A stretch of DNA of 64,000 nucleotides from Icerya purchasi (GCA_039619475.1 CM077116.1:1-64000), one strand, 5' to 3'. Shown: positions 46,207-56,699, numbered from the stretch's first letter. Notes: generated from the sequence alone by a model not told the origin. Numbers and translations are program-made.

Positions 46207-47043
46207 ATGCCGAAAGCAAAATCATCAAAAGTAACGAGTAATTCGAACCTAGACTTTAAAAGACAGCTGAGTGTCAACAGCGCTATTGCGAACGAACCCA
46301 TTACCAAAAAAATCGCTAAATCAATGATGTGCGAAGAGGAGAAAGTAGTTCTTAATGCAGCGGCACAGCAATGTTCCATCCAAGAAATCAAGAGTGAATT
46401 TATGGAAATAAAGAGGTGTATGGAGTTCATTTCAGCAAAGTATGATGAATTAGTACAAATGCAAGGATCACTGGTAAACGAAGTTAAGGCGTTAAGGGAT
46501 CAGGTGCAAGTTCTAACGACGGAAATTAAGAACAAAGACAGCCAAATCGCCGAATTAAAAACGTCAGTTAATGAGCTGCAGCAATATGGTAGACGTGAAA
46601 ACATCGAAATACATGGAGTCACAGAAACACCGGGAGAAATCACCGCAGAAATAGTTATTAAAATAGCAGGGAAAATGAATATCGAAGTGAAAAAGGAAGA
46701 TATAATAGCTAGTCACAGGGTTCCGAGCAGGAACTTGAAACTTCCTAAACCAATCATTGCGAAAACGGGCAGAAGAATAGCGGACTTATTTTTTGACAAA
46801 AAAAGACACACAAAAATTTTTGATAAAGAAATATCGGGCAACGACGAAAGCCCATTGCAGATTTATGTTAATGAAAACTTAACTAAATATTATAAACATT
46901 TACTGTGGCAGACGAAGGAGAAGGGAAGAGTACTTAATTATAAGTTCATGTGGATAAAACGAGGGAAGATATTTGCCAGGAAAAGCGAGCAAGAACGCAT
47001 TTTGCATATTAGAAATGAAGACGATTTGAACAAATTACTATAA
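46207..47043 (+). CDS. LINE A ORF1 (coiled-coil, nucleic-acid-binding)
   Basis: A 278-residue intact frame with an ATG start. A Lys/Ser-rich N-terminus (1-45) precedes a long coiled coil at about 58-126 (EIKSEFMEIKR through VKALRDQVQVLTTEIKNK to IAELKTSVNEL). The conserved QYGRRENIEIHGV at 126-138 opens the C-terminal domain, with IASHRVPSRN, KPIIAKTGRR, YVNENLTKYYKHLLW, YKFMWIKRGKIFARK and IRNEDDLNKLL. This layout is typical of LINE ORF1 proteins related to the C-terminal domain seen in baculovirus FP-type proteins. They trimerise through the coiled coil and bind element RNA. LINE B encodes a close relative at 54040-54867. Confidence 0.8.
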   Translation: MPKAKSSKVTSNSNLDFKRQLSVNSAIANEPITKKIAKSMMCEEEKVVLNAAAQQCSIQEIKSEFMEIKRCMEFISAKYDELVQMQGSLVNEVKALRDQVQVLTTEIKNKDSQIAELKTSVNELQQYGRRENIEIHGVTETPGEITAEIVIKIAGKMNIEVKKEDIIASHRVPSRNLKLPKPIIAKTGRRIADLFFDKKRHTKIFDKEISGNDESPLQIYVNENLTKYYKHLLWQTKEKGRVLNYKFMWIKRGKIFARKSEQERILHIRNEDDLNKLL

Positions 47044-47169
47044 TAAGATTATTTGGAGATAAACGGAAAGTCTTTATTAGTGGAATATGTATGAGATAAA
47101 CGGATGTGTGTGTGGCAGTATGAATGTGGCGGTTAGGTGCAAGTATGCAGGCGGTAAAGCGGAGAGAAG

Positions 47170-47748
47170 ATGGAAAGTAGTGTTGTACAGAGGACGAGAT
47201 TGTATAGGTATTTGTTAAAAGTATTATTAGTTGTAAAAACTTCGATAACGTCGGGCATGGTTCTTAAAAGAATTAACAGGGTTAAGAAGTGTGGAGAGGT
47301 AATTGTGACAGTTGTCGAGAGTAATGTCAGTATGTTTATAGCGTTAGGCGGTGTAGAGAGGACGGGTGGTGTTTTTGTAATTGATAGTGTTGTGAATAGT
47401 CCGTTTTGCGGAATAGTAAGTGGACTGAGAGTGTTGGCTCGTGGTGTTAAGTTTACGGGCCGGCTTCACCGTCTGCGTAAACTAATATTAAAAGGGGTAC
47501 AAATGTGCGTGAGTGATGCATGTGTGCGATTATCTATTTTGTCTGTTATAGGTTGCAAATGGCGTGTATGTAATTATGTGGCGGAATCTATGATTAGTTT
47601 AACATGTAGATTACATTTATGTTTAACGATTAATCAAAATTCGATCGATTCTATTTTATATAAGCAAGGTATTAATCTAAAATCAGCGCCGTTGCGAAAT
47701 CGATTAGATGTTAAACAAATTGAAAACTGTTTTTCGCATGCATCATGA
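47170..47748 (+). CDS. Open frame between ORF1 and ORF2 of LINE A (function unknown)
   Basis: A 192-codon frame with an ATG start, rich in Val, Cys, Leu and Arg, lying exactly between the two known LINE genes. LINE B has an open frame of 213 codons in the matching place (53389-54027, minus), but I see no clear residue-level similarity between them. The DNA here is G/T-rich on the coding strand, so lack of stops may just reflect composition. I list it because both copies stay open, and I assign no function. Confidence 0.3.
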   Translation: MESSVVQRTRLYRYLLKVLLVVKTSITSGMVLKRINRVKKCGEVIVTVVESNVSMFIALGGVERTGGVFVIDSVVNSPFCGIVSGLRVLARGVKFTGRLHRLRKLILKGVQMCVSDACVRLSILSVIGCKWRVCNYVAESMISLTCRLHLCLTINQNSIDSILYKQGINLKSAPLRNRLDVKQIENCFSHAS

Positions 47749-47813
47749 TTGTTTAGTTGCTGTTGAGCTTATCCCCTTCTTATGCAGAAAACCAATTCTG
47801 CTTCGGTGAGAAA

Positions 47814-50795
47814 ATGTCCTTCTTAATAAATTACCGTAGTAAAAACAGCTGTAAGAACTATTCCCATATCAAAAATTGGACTGACAATATAACATCTGAA
47901 TTAAATTATAATAAAAATCATGTAGTTAACGAAGACATATTTCATGTACTGCATTTAAATATAAGAAGTGTACGACGAAATTGGGATGAATTTTTAGCTT
48001 ATATTATAAATACTCCCGTAAGTGTTATCATTCTGACTGAAATTAACATAGCTGAATACGAGTTAAAATTATATGAGGTAGAGGGGTTCGAGAGATTTGC
48101 TATTCAAAAACCTTCGGGATATAATGGAGGAATATTGATGTTTGTTAATAATAAATTTCGATGCATAATTCAGGAAGCCGTAAATACTCTAAGTATGGAC
48201 ATGCTGATGGTTGACATATTCACATACGAAAAAACGCCATTACGAGTAATTGCCATATATAGATCTCCGAGTAAAAATGTAGGTGAATTTATTAAAGACC
48301 TCGCAATGTTATTGAAAAATGAAAAAGATAACGATAACGTTTTAATTTGCGGGGATTTTAACATAGACCTATTACATCAAAATGTACAGGCTGAAAACTT
48401 TTTGAATATATTGTACGGGATAGGAGCAGTACAGTTAATCCAGGGAATAACGAGAGAGGAAGAACGAGTAGATAGATGCACCCAATCTTGTATTGATAAC
48501 ATATTCATGAAATATGCTGCCTGTAAAGTCACTTCTGGAATCATTAACGCGAAAATATCCGATTACTATTTAATAGGTGTTGCGTTTAGTACCTTGAAAA
48601 GCAAATGGCAGAAAAGTAACATAAATCGCAAACTCGTTTTCGATGAAAAGAAAATACGTAGTGAAATATACAACTATAACTGGAACCAAATAAAGGGATT
48701 TAGCACGGCAGAAAACATATATGATTATATAAACGCCGCATTCAAAATCATTTACAAGAAATGTGAACTGGGTGTGAGTGAAGGTAGGAATGTAAACAAA
48801 TATCATCCAAAAAAAGAATGGATGAATCAGAAGATACTTAATTTTATGAAAATTAGAGATCAATACTATAAACTTAGTAAAGGGAATAGAACCAGTACTC
48901 GATATAAGGGACTCTATAAAAAATATCGAAATAATGTCAAAACAGAAATAAGGAAGGCAAAACAGGTGTTTTACTTAAGTCAAATTGATAGAGCAAATAA
49001 TTCGAGTAAAAATATATGGAGAATAATTAATAATATTGTAAATAAAAGGAATAAAGTATCAATTGATGATTGCATTTGCAGGCATTTTGGAACCGACTCA
49101 TTATTAGTGGAGAAATTCAATGAATATTTTGCGAAATCAGTAGAACAATATAAACATAAGTGTGATGTCCAGTTATTGAATTCAAATGATGAAAACAGGT
49201 TGATGTGTTCTTTTTTCATTCCTCCAGCTGATAATATACAAATTGAAGCAATAATAAATAGCCTAAAAAATTCCAAAGCACCAGGTTGGGATGGTATTAG
49301 GACTATGGACATTAAGCGAAATTTAGAGAGATTCGTTCCTATACTAACAAATATGATTAATTATTCTATAAAGAGTGGTATCATCCCACAGGGGCTAAAA
49401 AAAGGAATTATTAAACCAATTTACAAAAAAGGAGCTCAAAATAAGCTGGAAAATTACCGCCCTATAACAATAATTTCGGTAATAGCGAAAATTTTAGAAC
49501 ATTACGTAAATAGTCATTTAAAGAGTTACCTAGAAACAAATAATCTCCTTTACGAAAATCAACACGGATTTAGAGGAAAAAGATCCACCTTAACGCTATT
49601 AAGTAAATTGGGAAATGAAATAAATATGGGACTATCGATAGGGAATCAATTTATAATTACTTTCATTGACCTATCCAAGGCGTTTGACTTAGTAGATCAT
49701 GATTTATTAATAAAGGATTTAGAAAAGATTGGTATTACTAACAGACAGCTCCAATGGTTTACAAACTATATTAAAAATAGGAAGAATTGTGTAAAAATTG
49801 CAAAAAATGAAAGTAGGGATAGGTGGTTACAATATGGTGTCGGACAAGGAACCATACTGGCTCCCATTCTTTTCTTGATATATACTGACTCGCTTCACAA
49901 ATATATTAGAAATGCAAAGGTGTTTGTGTTTGCGGATGACATTGCGCTATTAATAGAACACAATAATATACAAATGGCGGAGAAGTTACTTCAGGAGGAC
50001 GTTGATAATCTTAGTAAATGGGCGCATGACAGGAGGTTAGCAGTGAACATAAATAAATCAAAGATAATGCATATTCGAAACATATCCAAACTTGCTACTC
50101 ATGAACCGAGGATTATCATCCACAGTAACGAATGTGTCCATGATTTATATTTAAGGAACAACAGTCCAGTTTGCGCATGTAAACCATTAGAAAAGGTGCA
50201 GGATTTTAAATATTTAGGGATTTTTATAGATAGCAATATGAATTGGAAAAAACATATACAAAATTTAAGTGTAAAAATCAGACAGACCATTCCAGCATTA
50301 TATAAGATGAAACAAGTACTTCCATATGAAACACTAAAATTTTTTTTTTAACGCAATGATAATGTCTAGGATATTATATGGTATTCAAATATGGGGAGAA
50401 GCGAAGAAATCACAACTTAACAAGATAACGAAATTGCAGAAAAGATGCTTAAAATTACTGCTTCCTCATGGGGGGCATTATAATTCAACATCATCATGGT
50501 GGAAGGTAAACAATGTGATGTCGCCAAAAATGTATTATTATTATTATAGATTATTGGAGCTCAAAACCAATAATATCAGAGAATACCATCAAGACCTAAA
50601 ATTAGAGTGACGAGAGATCGAAATAAAAAATACTTTATTCAACCAAGGGGGACCAATTTAAGGATTGATAATACACAGCAGACAGTTCTAATTAAATTAT
50701 TACGGGAAATTCCAAGTAATATATTAAAGGAGAAAAGATTAGGTGTGTGGAAGGAAGACGTAAAAAAATGGCTGATAGATTGGTGTGCAGATTAA
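47814..50795 (+). pseudogene. LINE A ORF2: APE endonuclease and reverse transcriptase, two frameshifts
   Basis: The start is the ATG at 47814, which aligns with the LINE B start; the open frame extends further upstream only through a TTG. Endonuclease motifs: HLNIRSVRRNWDEF (from about residue 47), TEIN at 75-78, YRSPS, CGDFNID near 179-185, CIDNIF, then KISDYYLIG, where the catalytic SDH is SDY (Tyr251). Reverse-transcriptase motifs: KAPGWDGIRTMDI, NYRPITIISVIAKILEH, NQHGFRGKRST, FIDLSKAFDLVDHDLL, VGQGTILAPILFLIY and an intact FADD at 706-709, then FKYLGIFID. The frame closes at 50351 after a run of ten T, where nine would keep it open. It continues as WGEAKKSQLNKI in the next phase, shifts again near 50605 and ends WKEDVKKWLIDWC at 50795. 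The product would nick target DNA and copy the element RNA, but this copy is probably dead. Confidence 0.88.
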
Positions 50796-51218
50796 GAAAT
50801 TTTCGAGGATTCTTCTATTTGTACTACCATGTCGGTGACTTCTTTATTTCGCAAATTAGGTTCCTAAATTTCTCATTGCTCAGCACAGGAACTACAACAG
50901 GTGCATGTAGATGATTTTCAATAATGTAGCGAAAAAGATCTTCTTTCTTGTACATTAGTGGGTATGATTATTCTGAGTGTGACTGGTTGGTGATGTATAA
51001 GTGCTAAGTGTGTAGTTATAAGAAGTTACTGTACTAAATTAATCAAATTACTATAGTGATAAGAAATACTATTTTAGATGTATTGAAATGTTATTAGTTA
51101 ATTGTAAATTTATGTCAAATAAACGATAATGAGGGTGACGGGAACTCACGAAACGGGCAAAATTGCCTTGTGAGACCCACAACTTTCTTATTTAAAAATA
51201 AAAAAAAAAAAAAAAAAA
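50796..51218 (+). other. LINE A 3' UTR and A-tail
   Basis: Non-coding, with AATAAACGATAATGAGGG just before the family hairpin. The tail TTAAAAATA plus an A-run ends at 51218. Confidence 0.75.
51145..51174 (+). other. Conserved LINE 3'-UTR hairpin (LINE A)
   Basis: Outer stem CTCAC with GTGAG, inner stem GGCAA with TTGCC and a short AA loop. The stem pairs differ from those in LINE B and the 27.3-kb copy, but pairing is kept. Confidence 0.65.
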
Positions 51219-51902
51219 TATTTTTCTTTTTCTTGTCTTATTTCCCGCTTTACTAATTTCCTGTATTTCTTATATAGTTCTTTATATCTTCTATTTGTAT
51301 TATTCCCTTTACATCTTTTGTAATATAGGTCTCTAATATGTATAAAAGTTAATATTTTCCTATTCATCCAAGCTGCAATAGGATTGTATCTCCTTTCCCT
51401 CCTTGTCTGCCTAGTAAATTTGCAATCGTCATAAAGTTTATTGAATACTACTTTTAAATTATATACTAATTCTTCCACTTCTCTTTTCTCAAGCAAGCCC
51501 TGCCAGTGATAAGCATTTACTTTATCTTTTGACAAGTTATCATTCAGATAGATTTCACGTGTACTAACGGTCTTCAAGTTCTCGTCTCTATCTACACATA
51601 GTGCACCACAAACTATGTAGTGATCTGAAATTTTTGTCTTTATAATACCCGCCATTACTTTCTCTGTTGAATGTCTAATGAAGATGTTATCTATACAAGA
51701 TTTGGTAATACGACCTGCTCTTACCTCTTCTCTAGTTGTTCCTTTAATTAGCCGAATTCCACCGTGTCTTGATAAGATGTTCAGAAATTGATCATTTATT
51801 TTACTCCTTGAATCAGTGTTAATATTGAAATCTCCGCAGATAATAAATTTTGTATTCCGATCTAATCTTTTCAGTCTTTCTTCGAGTTCCTGTAGAAAGT
51901 GA
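51219..51902 (-). pseudogene. LINE B ORF2, endonuclease end and linker
   Basis: The minus strand continues the endonuclease with FIICGDFNINTD, SCIDNIFIRHST and IKTKISDHYIV, so LINE B keeps the catalytic SDH that LINE A has lost. The pre-RT linker follows (AWMNRKILTFIHIRDLYYK, YKELYKKYRKLVKREI). Translation runs into the A-tail of the nested LINE A at 51218 and resumes at 46079. Joining the two sides gives a continuous reading through KEKYQQELL. Confidence 0.85.
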
Positions 51903-51918
51903 CCAACGTTGTTACTCG

Positions 51919-52695
51919 TATGTATGTATGTATGTATATATATTTATTTAAAGACGCTCGACTTCTAGGTCATTTGCGTCTACCGTACATTACAATTTAT
52001 AGATAATAATTACAAATAATTCTGCCATATGTAAACTAAATCATATCTTCCGAAATAGGTTGACAGCTTTTAGGAATCTAAAAGTACTTTGGACTGCAGC
52101 TTCATCATTTCCAAGCGCCTCTTTGACAGTAATTCTTCTTGTACATGCGGATGAAAAAGCTTCTTCGCGCACCTTTTGGAGTTTTGTACATACGGAGATG
52201 ACATGTTCGATGGACAGACTTTGAGTGTTACAAAGTGCACATGATGGTGGAGGTTCATTTTGTAGCAAGGATCCGTGTGTTAGTTTTGTGTGGCGATGCG
52301 GATTCTGCTTAACACAATCTCTTCTCGCCTGTTTACCCGGTGTGATGTTTCCCAATGTTCCAGTTCAACTTTTATTTGCCGTAACTTGTTATTCAATTGC
52401 CTATCCCATATGTTTTGGACATTATCCTTGATTGCGACCGTTATCTGTTTTTTTGCCTTTAGTAAGTCTTTTTCATGTGTTGTTACGGACCGTATTGTAT
52501 TATCCCAGGGCGGATTTATAGGTTCGGATGAAGTGGCAGTAAGTCGATTGATATGTAGGTAACTGAGGTAGTCAGTACACCTAACTCCGAACGGTTTGTT
52601 TCTGTCGCGATAGATCTTAAGTAGATTCGGATGGAACGTTTTGTAGTAATTTATATGGCTCCTATTGCCGCTGATTTTCACATAATATTTCAGTG
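51919..52695 (-). mobile_element. LINE C: 5'-truncated I/RNase-H-type LINE nested in LINE B
   Basis: The minus strand encodes the C-terminal part of an I-like ORF2: WDNTIRSVTTHEKDLL, NIWDRQLNNKLRQIK, RREEIVLSRIRIA, then after a frameshift near 52300 HTKLTHGSLLQNEPPPSC, CALCNTQSLSIEHVISVC, a CCHC-type tail. It ends at 52041, followed by a short 3' UTR and a (TACA)n-type tail at about 51919-51945. The 16-bp duplication CCAACGTTGTTACTCG at 51903-51918 and 52696-52711 marks the insertion exactly. Confidence 0.9.
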
Positions 52696-52711
52696 CCAAC
52701 GTTGTTACTCG

Positions 52712-53156
52712 GTGACCTATAAATTGCCATTAAGTAAATTTTTTGATTTTTTGTTAGGCTTATTTCTACAGTAATGCTATCAGCAGCAGAATTACCCGCG
52801 TGAACCACGTTGAAACTGAAAGCCTTTGACGCCAATATCATTATTCCCCCATTACGGTTAGGTGGTTTCTCAATTACACATTTCTCATAACCCTCTATGT
52901 TATAATATTCAGCCTCGTGCTCTTTGATGTTTATTTCGGTAAGAACTATTACGCTAACATCCTGTTTATGAATTTGTATTAAAAACTCATCCCAATTGCA
53001 TCTAATGCTTCGAATGTTTAAATGGATTATTTTAATAATATTCTTACTATTTTCCTCTTTCCCGTTAAAATTTCTACTTATGTCTGCATTCCATTTTTTT
53101 ATGGTTTCGTATTCGTTACACTCAATTTTGTGACAGAACTGTAATAGAGATCTCAT
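52712..53156 (-). pseudogene. LINE B ORF2, N-terminal endonuclease part
   Basis: The minus strand reads IIHLNIRSIRCNWDEF, VSVIVLTEINIKEH, YNIEGYEKCVIEKPP, NGGIMILASKA and IYRSPSNNVG. This is the first half of an APE-type endonuclease, colinear with LINE A. The likely start is the ATG at 53156 (MRSLLQF), matching LINE A MSFLINY. The frame is interrupted by LINE C after NNVG and continues at 51902 with HFLQELEERL. Confidence 0.85.
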
Positions 53157-53388
53157 TTGGTTGCATAATCATTTTTCTATTTAACTTAAGTTCAACTTTT
53201 CGAACAGGAATAGATGTAAAACTGCAAAGCCTGGATTTATATGTGGATTAAATTCACAATTATGCCTTCCATTCGCATCGCACTTATCAAACTAATAATT
53301 TGATTATAATTATATACATATACTTAATAAATTCCCATACACCTAAGGTAAGTACATAATAGACATATATTCAAGTATACACACACGC

Positions 53389-54027
53389 CTACGCATCTAC
53401 CCGTATGCCCACATTCATAACATAACACCTCCGCGCGGCAAAACCTAAAACTAAACAGTACGGAACGGAATAAAACCTAAAAAATAATAATAAAATATAT
53501 ATATCGTCACACACGAATTTTGCACACACCTCGCACATTATCTGCCTTTGACGGACATAAAAAAAGTCTACGCAGACGGTATTGCGGCACATAATAGCAT
53601 CGCCATGCGCCAACCTCACATACCCCTTCGTACTGCACTGCCTACTTTCATATACTTGATCTATCAACCTACATACACACGACATGACTGATATCTTGCA
53701 ATACAACATCACTTCCTTCTTATCACGTAATGCTGCCTCAATATCTCCTCCCCTCTTACCTTTTCTCGTATCTCTATACTGAACCTGCTGCTTAAACATA
53801 CAACCCGACAAATAAACCCTTGTCCACAGCGTTCTCTTAGTGAACTCTGATTTATTTAACGCTGGCACATACGCTTCCAACCATGCTATAAACTTTATCA
53901 TGTTTCCTCTCACTGCCCTACCGCTTGCATAACTCACGTACCCGAACACACATTTATACAAAGCCAACACATACGAACAATTAGTAATTAATTCATTCTG
54001 GCGACTTAAATAAACGAAAATCGACAC
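53389..54027 (-). CDS. Open frame between ORF1 and ORF2 of LINE B (function unknown)
   Basis: A 213-codon open stretch beginning at GTG, with the first internal ATG at about codon 43. It is rich in Cys, Val, Arg and Tyr and lies in the same position as the LINE A frame at 47170-47748. No motif or homologue is recognised. It may be non-coding. Confidence 0.25.
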   Translation of the reverse strand: MSIFVYLSRQNELITNCSYVLALYKCVFGYVSYASGRAVRGNMIKFIAWLEAYVPALNKSEFTKRTLWTRVYLSGCMFKQQVQYRDTRKGKRGGDIEAALRDKKEVMLYCKISVMSCVCRLIDQVYESRQCSTKGYVRLAHGDAIMCRNTVCVDFFYVRQRQIMCEVCAKFVCDDIYILLLFFRFYSVPYCLVLGFAARRCYVMNVGIRVDA

Positions 54028-54039
54028 GAGAAACTACAA

Positions 54040-54867
54040 TTACAATAATTTGTTCACATCTTCTTCGTTCCGAATACGTAGTATACGATCCTCTTGATTT
54101 TTCCTTGCAAAAATCTTTCCTCGTTTCGTCCAAACAAATCTATAATTAAGCGCTCTGGCCTTTTCTTTCGTCTGCCATAATAAATGTTTATAGTATCTAG
54201 TGAGATTTTCGTTAATATATATCTGTAAGGCACTTTCTTCATTACCCGATATTTCTTTATCGAATATTTTGACGCTCTTTTTATGCTCGAGGAACAGGTC
54301 GGCTATCCGTCTACCGGGTTTAGCAATAATCGGCTTCGGTAATTTTAAGTTCTTGCTGGGCACCCTGTGACAAGCCAGAATGTCCTCTTTTTTTACCTCA
54401 ATGTTTAATTTTTGTGCCACCTTAATGACAATTTCCTCTACATTTTCTCCTGGTCTTTCGGAGACTCCATGTAGCTCAATATTCTCTCTCCTACTATATT
54501 GGGCTAATTCATTTACTGTCGTTTTCAGTTCGGCGATTTCACTATCTTTCTTTTTTGTTTCAGCAGTTAAGACATTAACTTGCTCTCTCAACGCCTTCAC
54601 TTCATTTACGAGAGAGCCGTGGATTTGCACGAGGTCGTCGTACTTTTCCGAAATGAATTCGAAGCATTTTTTAATTTTCGTGAACTCTCTCCTAAGCTCT
54701 TGAACAGAACACTGTTCGATCTCTTCGTTCCGCTCGTCATCTTTCGAGTGGTACTCCGTTATTTTTGTAGCTTTTTTGGTAGTTGGTTCAGTACTTGACG
54801 TGCTGCAATCACTGTACTGCCTTTTGTACTCTTTCGCTGTGTTTTATAATCTTTTCGATTTCGGCAT
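54040..54867 (-). pseudogene. LINE B ORF1 (coiled-coil) with an early stop codon
   Basis: The ATG at 54867 reads MPKSKRL and then a TAA at codon 8. The frame is then open to 54040 and aligns along its whole length with LINE A ORF1: QCSVQELRREFTKIKK, LVNEVKALREQVNVLTAE, QYSRRENIELHGV, IACHRVPSKN-like, YINENLTRYYKHLLW, YRFVWTKRGKIFARK. A single nonsense mutation therefore inactivates the gene unless a downstream ATG is used (54630, within the coiled coil). Confidence 0.8.
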
Positions 54868-54930
54868 TGTGAATAGTTAAGAATTATTTAATAATAATGA
54901 TGACGGGGACATCAGTTGAAAAAAAAAAAA

Positions 54931-55650
54931 AAATGAAATAAACTAATAACAACTCACCATCGAATAAGAGGGCATCTGGTAGAAAGTGTTTTAAGAATAC
55001 ATCACATTTTTCAAAATCATCACCATACGCTGATCATATTTTGTATTAATACTATGGTTTCAGGCAGCGTGGTAGCTTCAAGTCGCTACCAAGTTTACCT
55101 AGCCTGAAATAATTAGTTACCAGAGAAATCTGGGAAAGTAAAGGCGAATCCCAAGTAGAATGGAACTGACCCAGTATTCTCATCAGACCAATTAGCCTTA
55201 GTACATTGTGAACCTTAACTTCACAATCCCAAGCCCTATCAAAGGGGTATGGGACTTACTTTACTTTACCATTATTTCTGAGCCGTTTTTTAATAACCTG
55301 CACTATCTTTAAACCGGCTTATTGAATTGCACAAACAAAATTTACCAGTGCACCAATTATAAGTTATAATAATTTTTCTATACATTAATCCACAAAACAC
55401 TTTTTAAAAATTAAAAACGAAAAATATATTCCTAGAAAGAGAACGCCAGATTTGAGACATCAGTCAATCGGGGGCTAGTATTTAGTAACGTGATCACACT
55501 CCTTCCACCCAGCCAATTACGAGACCATGGCCTTGCATCTCTTTTACCCAACTAATCAATAGCTAATATTCAGTCAAATAATCAAAAACCTTTTACAGTA
55601 GACCTAACACCACCACATATTCTTGTTCTACATAGACGAAAATTCGTTTA
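54931..55650. other. No recognised gene
   Basis: More complex sequence than the AT-rich surroundings. It contains GGTAGCTTCAAGTCGCTACC, a short perfect hairpin near 55069-55088. It could be the edge of another repeat, but no family is recognised. Confidence 0.35.
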
Positions 55651-55654
55651 TTTG

Positions 55655-55690
55655 TCATATATCTATATATATATACATATACACACACAC

Positions 55691-55745
<55 letters not shown>
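55655..55745. repeat. (TA)n microsatellite
   Basis: ATATATACATATACACACACACG followed by about 25 TA units. It abuts one copy of the foldback repeat. Confidence 0.95.
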
Positions 55746-55746
<1 letters not shown>

Positions 55747-56095
55747 CTCGGCCATGTTGGCCTCGCACTGCCCCTTGACCTTTCTTGCTTTTATTTCTGT
55801 TTCTTTCTCTTCTATATTTTGTATAAAATGGTCAAAATTTACAACGTAATTCTTACTGGCATCAACACAAAAAAAATAACACAACCACAAAAATCCTATC
55901 CTAACATTTAACTTTCATTATATAAAATGAAGACATTTTTTCGTTACATTTTTCGTTACATATTTTATTATATAAAATTGTGACATTTTTCAAATAACAA
56001 TAACAAGAATCCTATAAAATGTAGCAAACGTTACATAAAATTGGGATATTTTTTGGGACATTTTTTCTAATGAAGGGTAGCCTAAGAATTACATC
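55746..56095. repeat. Foldback-type repeat, left copy
   Basis: Shares GTATAAAATGGTCAAAATTTACAACG, CACAAAAATCCTATCCTAACATTTAAC and ATTTTTCGTTACATATTT words with 60995-61200 in inverted orientation, and its last third matches 61290-61360 in direct orientation. It is non-coding. The TA microsatellite beside it recurs beside the right copy, as if TA repeats are the insertion target. Confidence 0.6.
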
Positions 56096-56099
56096 AAAA

Positions 56100-56660
56100 T
56101 AAATAGCGTTGTAATACCATATGCTAATGACGTAAAATATTTAGACATGTACCTGAACGCTAGACTGACTGGGGTACTCTCATTCAGAAAAAAATCGTGC
56201 ATTTGAAGTTTAAAACAAGAACCATGTCGTGGTTGTTAGCTAAGCGATTGGGTTTGTTGTTAGAAAATAAAACTTTGTTATATAAAATAGCTCTAAAACC
56301 GATATACAGCTGCGGGACTGCTTAAAAACATCTAACTTATAGAAAATACAGTGATATCAAAATAGGGTACTGAGGACCATTATTGCAGCCCTCTGGTACG
56401 TCTCAAATTGTACCCTGTATAATGACTTAAACGACATGTTTGTGAAGGATGAAATCAAAAGACAAGCAAATAAACATGTCGTCCGACTCAGCATTCATAT
56501 GAATCCACTTGTCACTAATTTGCTGGATAATTTTGAAATACTCAGACTGTGGCGAAATAAGCCTTTAGACCTTGTCCAGCTATTATAAAGTTTAAGGGGA
56601 ATACCACTGAGTACTATTCCTCCACAAAACATTCTTTATTATATTAAATTAATTGCTAAA
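56100..56660 (+). mobile_element. Decayed Jockey 3' fragment
   Basis: The plus strand reads VKYLDMYLNARLT near 56133 and, later, NDLNDMFVKDEIKRQANKHV, NPLVTNLLDNFE and NKPLDL. These match the C-terminal part of a Jockey ORF2, compare YLGMYLDFRLTW and RYKPQDL in the 35523-36345 copy. Many stops are present. Confidence 0.6.
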
Positions 56661-56699
56661 TGACCACTAAAGTTGGTCAGATGTGATGAAAAATACATA

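Larger units (their letters stand above)
46085..51218 (+). mobile_element. LINE A, nearly complete 5.1-kb non-LTR retrotransposon nested in LINE B
   Basis: Layout: 5' UTR of about 120 bp, ORF1 (46207-47043), inter-ORF open frame (47170-47748), ORF2 (47814-50795, two frameshifts), 3' UTR of 0.4 kb with the hairpin, A-tail ending at 51218. The borders were set by rejoining the interrupted LINE B frame. TATTT occurs at 46080-46084 and again at 51219-51223, so the target duplication is about 5 bp. Few lesions are present, so it is younger than LINE B. Confidence 0.88.
44776..54930 (-). mobile_element. LINE B, near full-length non-LTR retrotransposon carrying two nested insertions
   Basis: Read on the minus strand, the element runs 5' UTR (from about 54930), ORF1 (54867-54040), an inter-ORF region, ORF2 endonuclease (53156-52712), nested LINE C (52695-51919), more ORF2 (51902-51219), nested LINE A (51218-46085), ORF2 reverse transcriptase (46079-45109, internally deleted), 3' UTR with the family hairpin, and A-tail (T-run 44776-44792 on plus). 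The host parts join in frame at both insertion points. It belongs to the same family as LINE A, in the Jockey/CR1 group judging from the reverse transcriptase and the coiled-coil ORF1. The 5' boundary and target duplication are not fixed. Confidence 0.85.

Noticed and set aside
46197..46430. Antisense frame over LINE A ORF1, and the apparent N-terminal extension of a minus frame to 46165
   Set aside because: The first is a shadow of ORF1. The second is antisense to the LINE A 5' UTR, because the true LINE B frame stops at the insertion border at 46079-46085.
47757..47813. Extended start of LINE A ORF2
   Set aside because: The longer frame begins at TTG. The ATG at 47814 aligns with the LINE B start.
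53389..54027. Calling the LINE B inter-ORF frame a true gene
   Set aside because: It has no ATG at its start and no clear similarity to the LINE A frame in the same place; kept only as a low-confidence entry.
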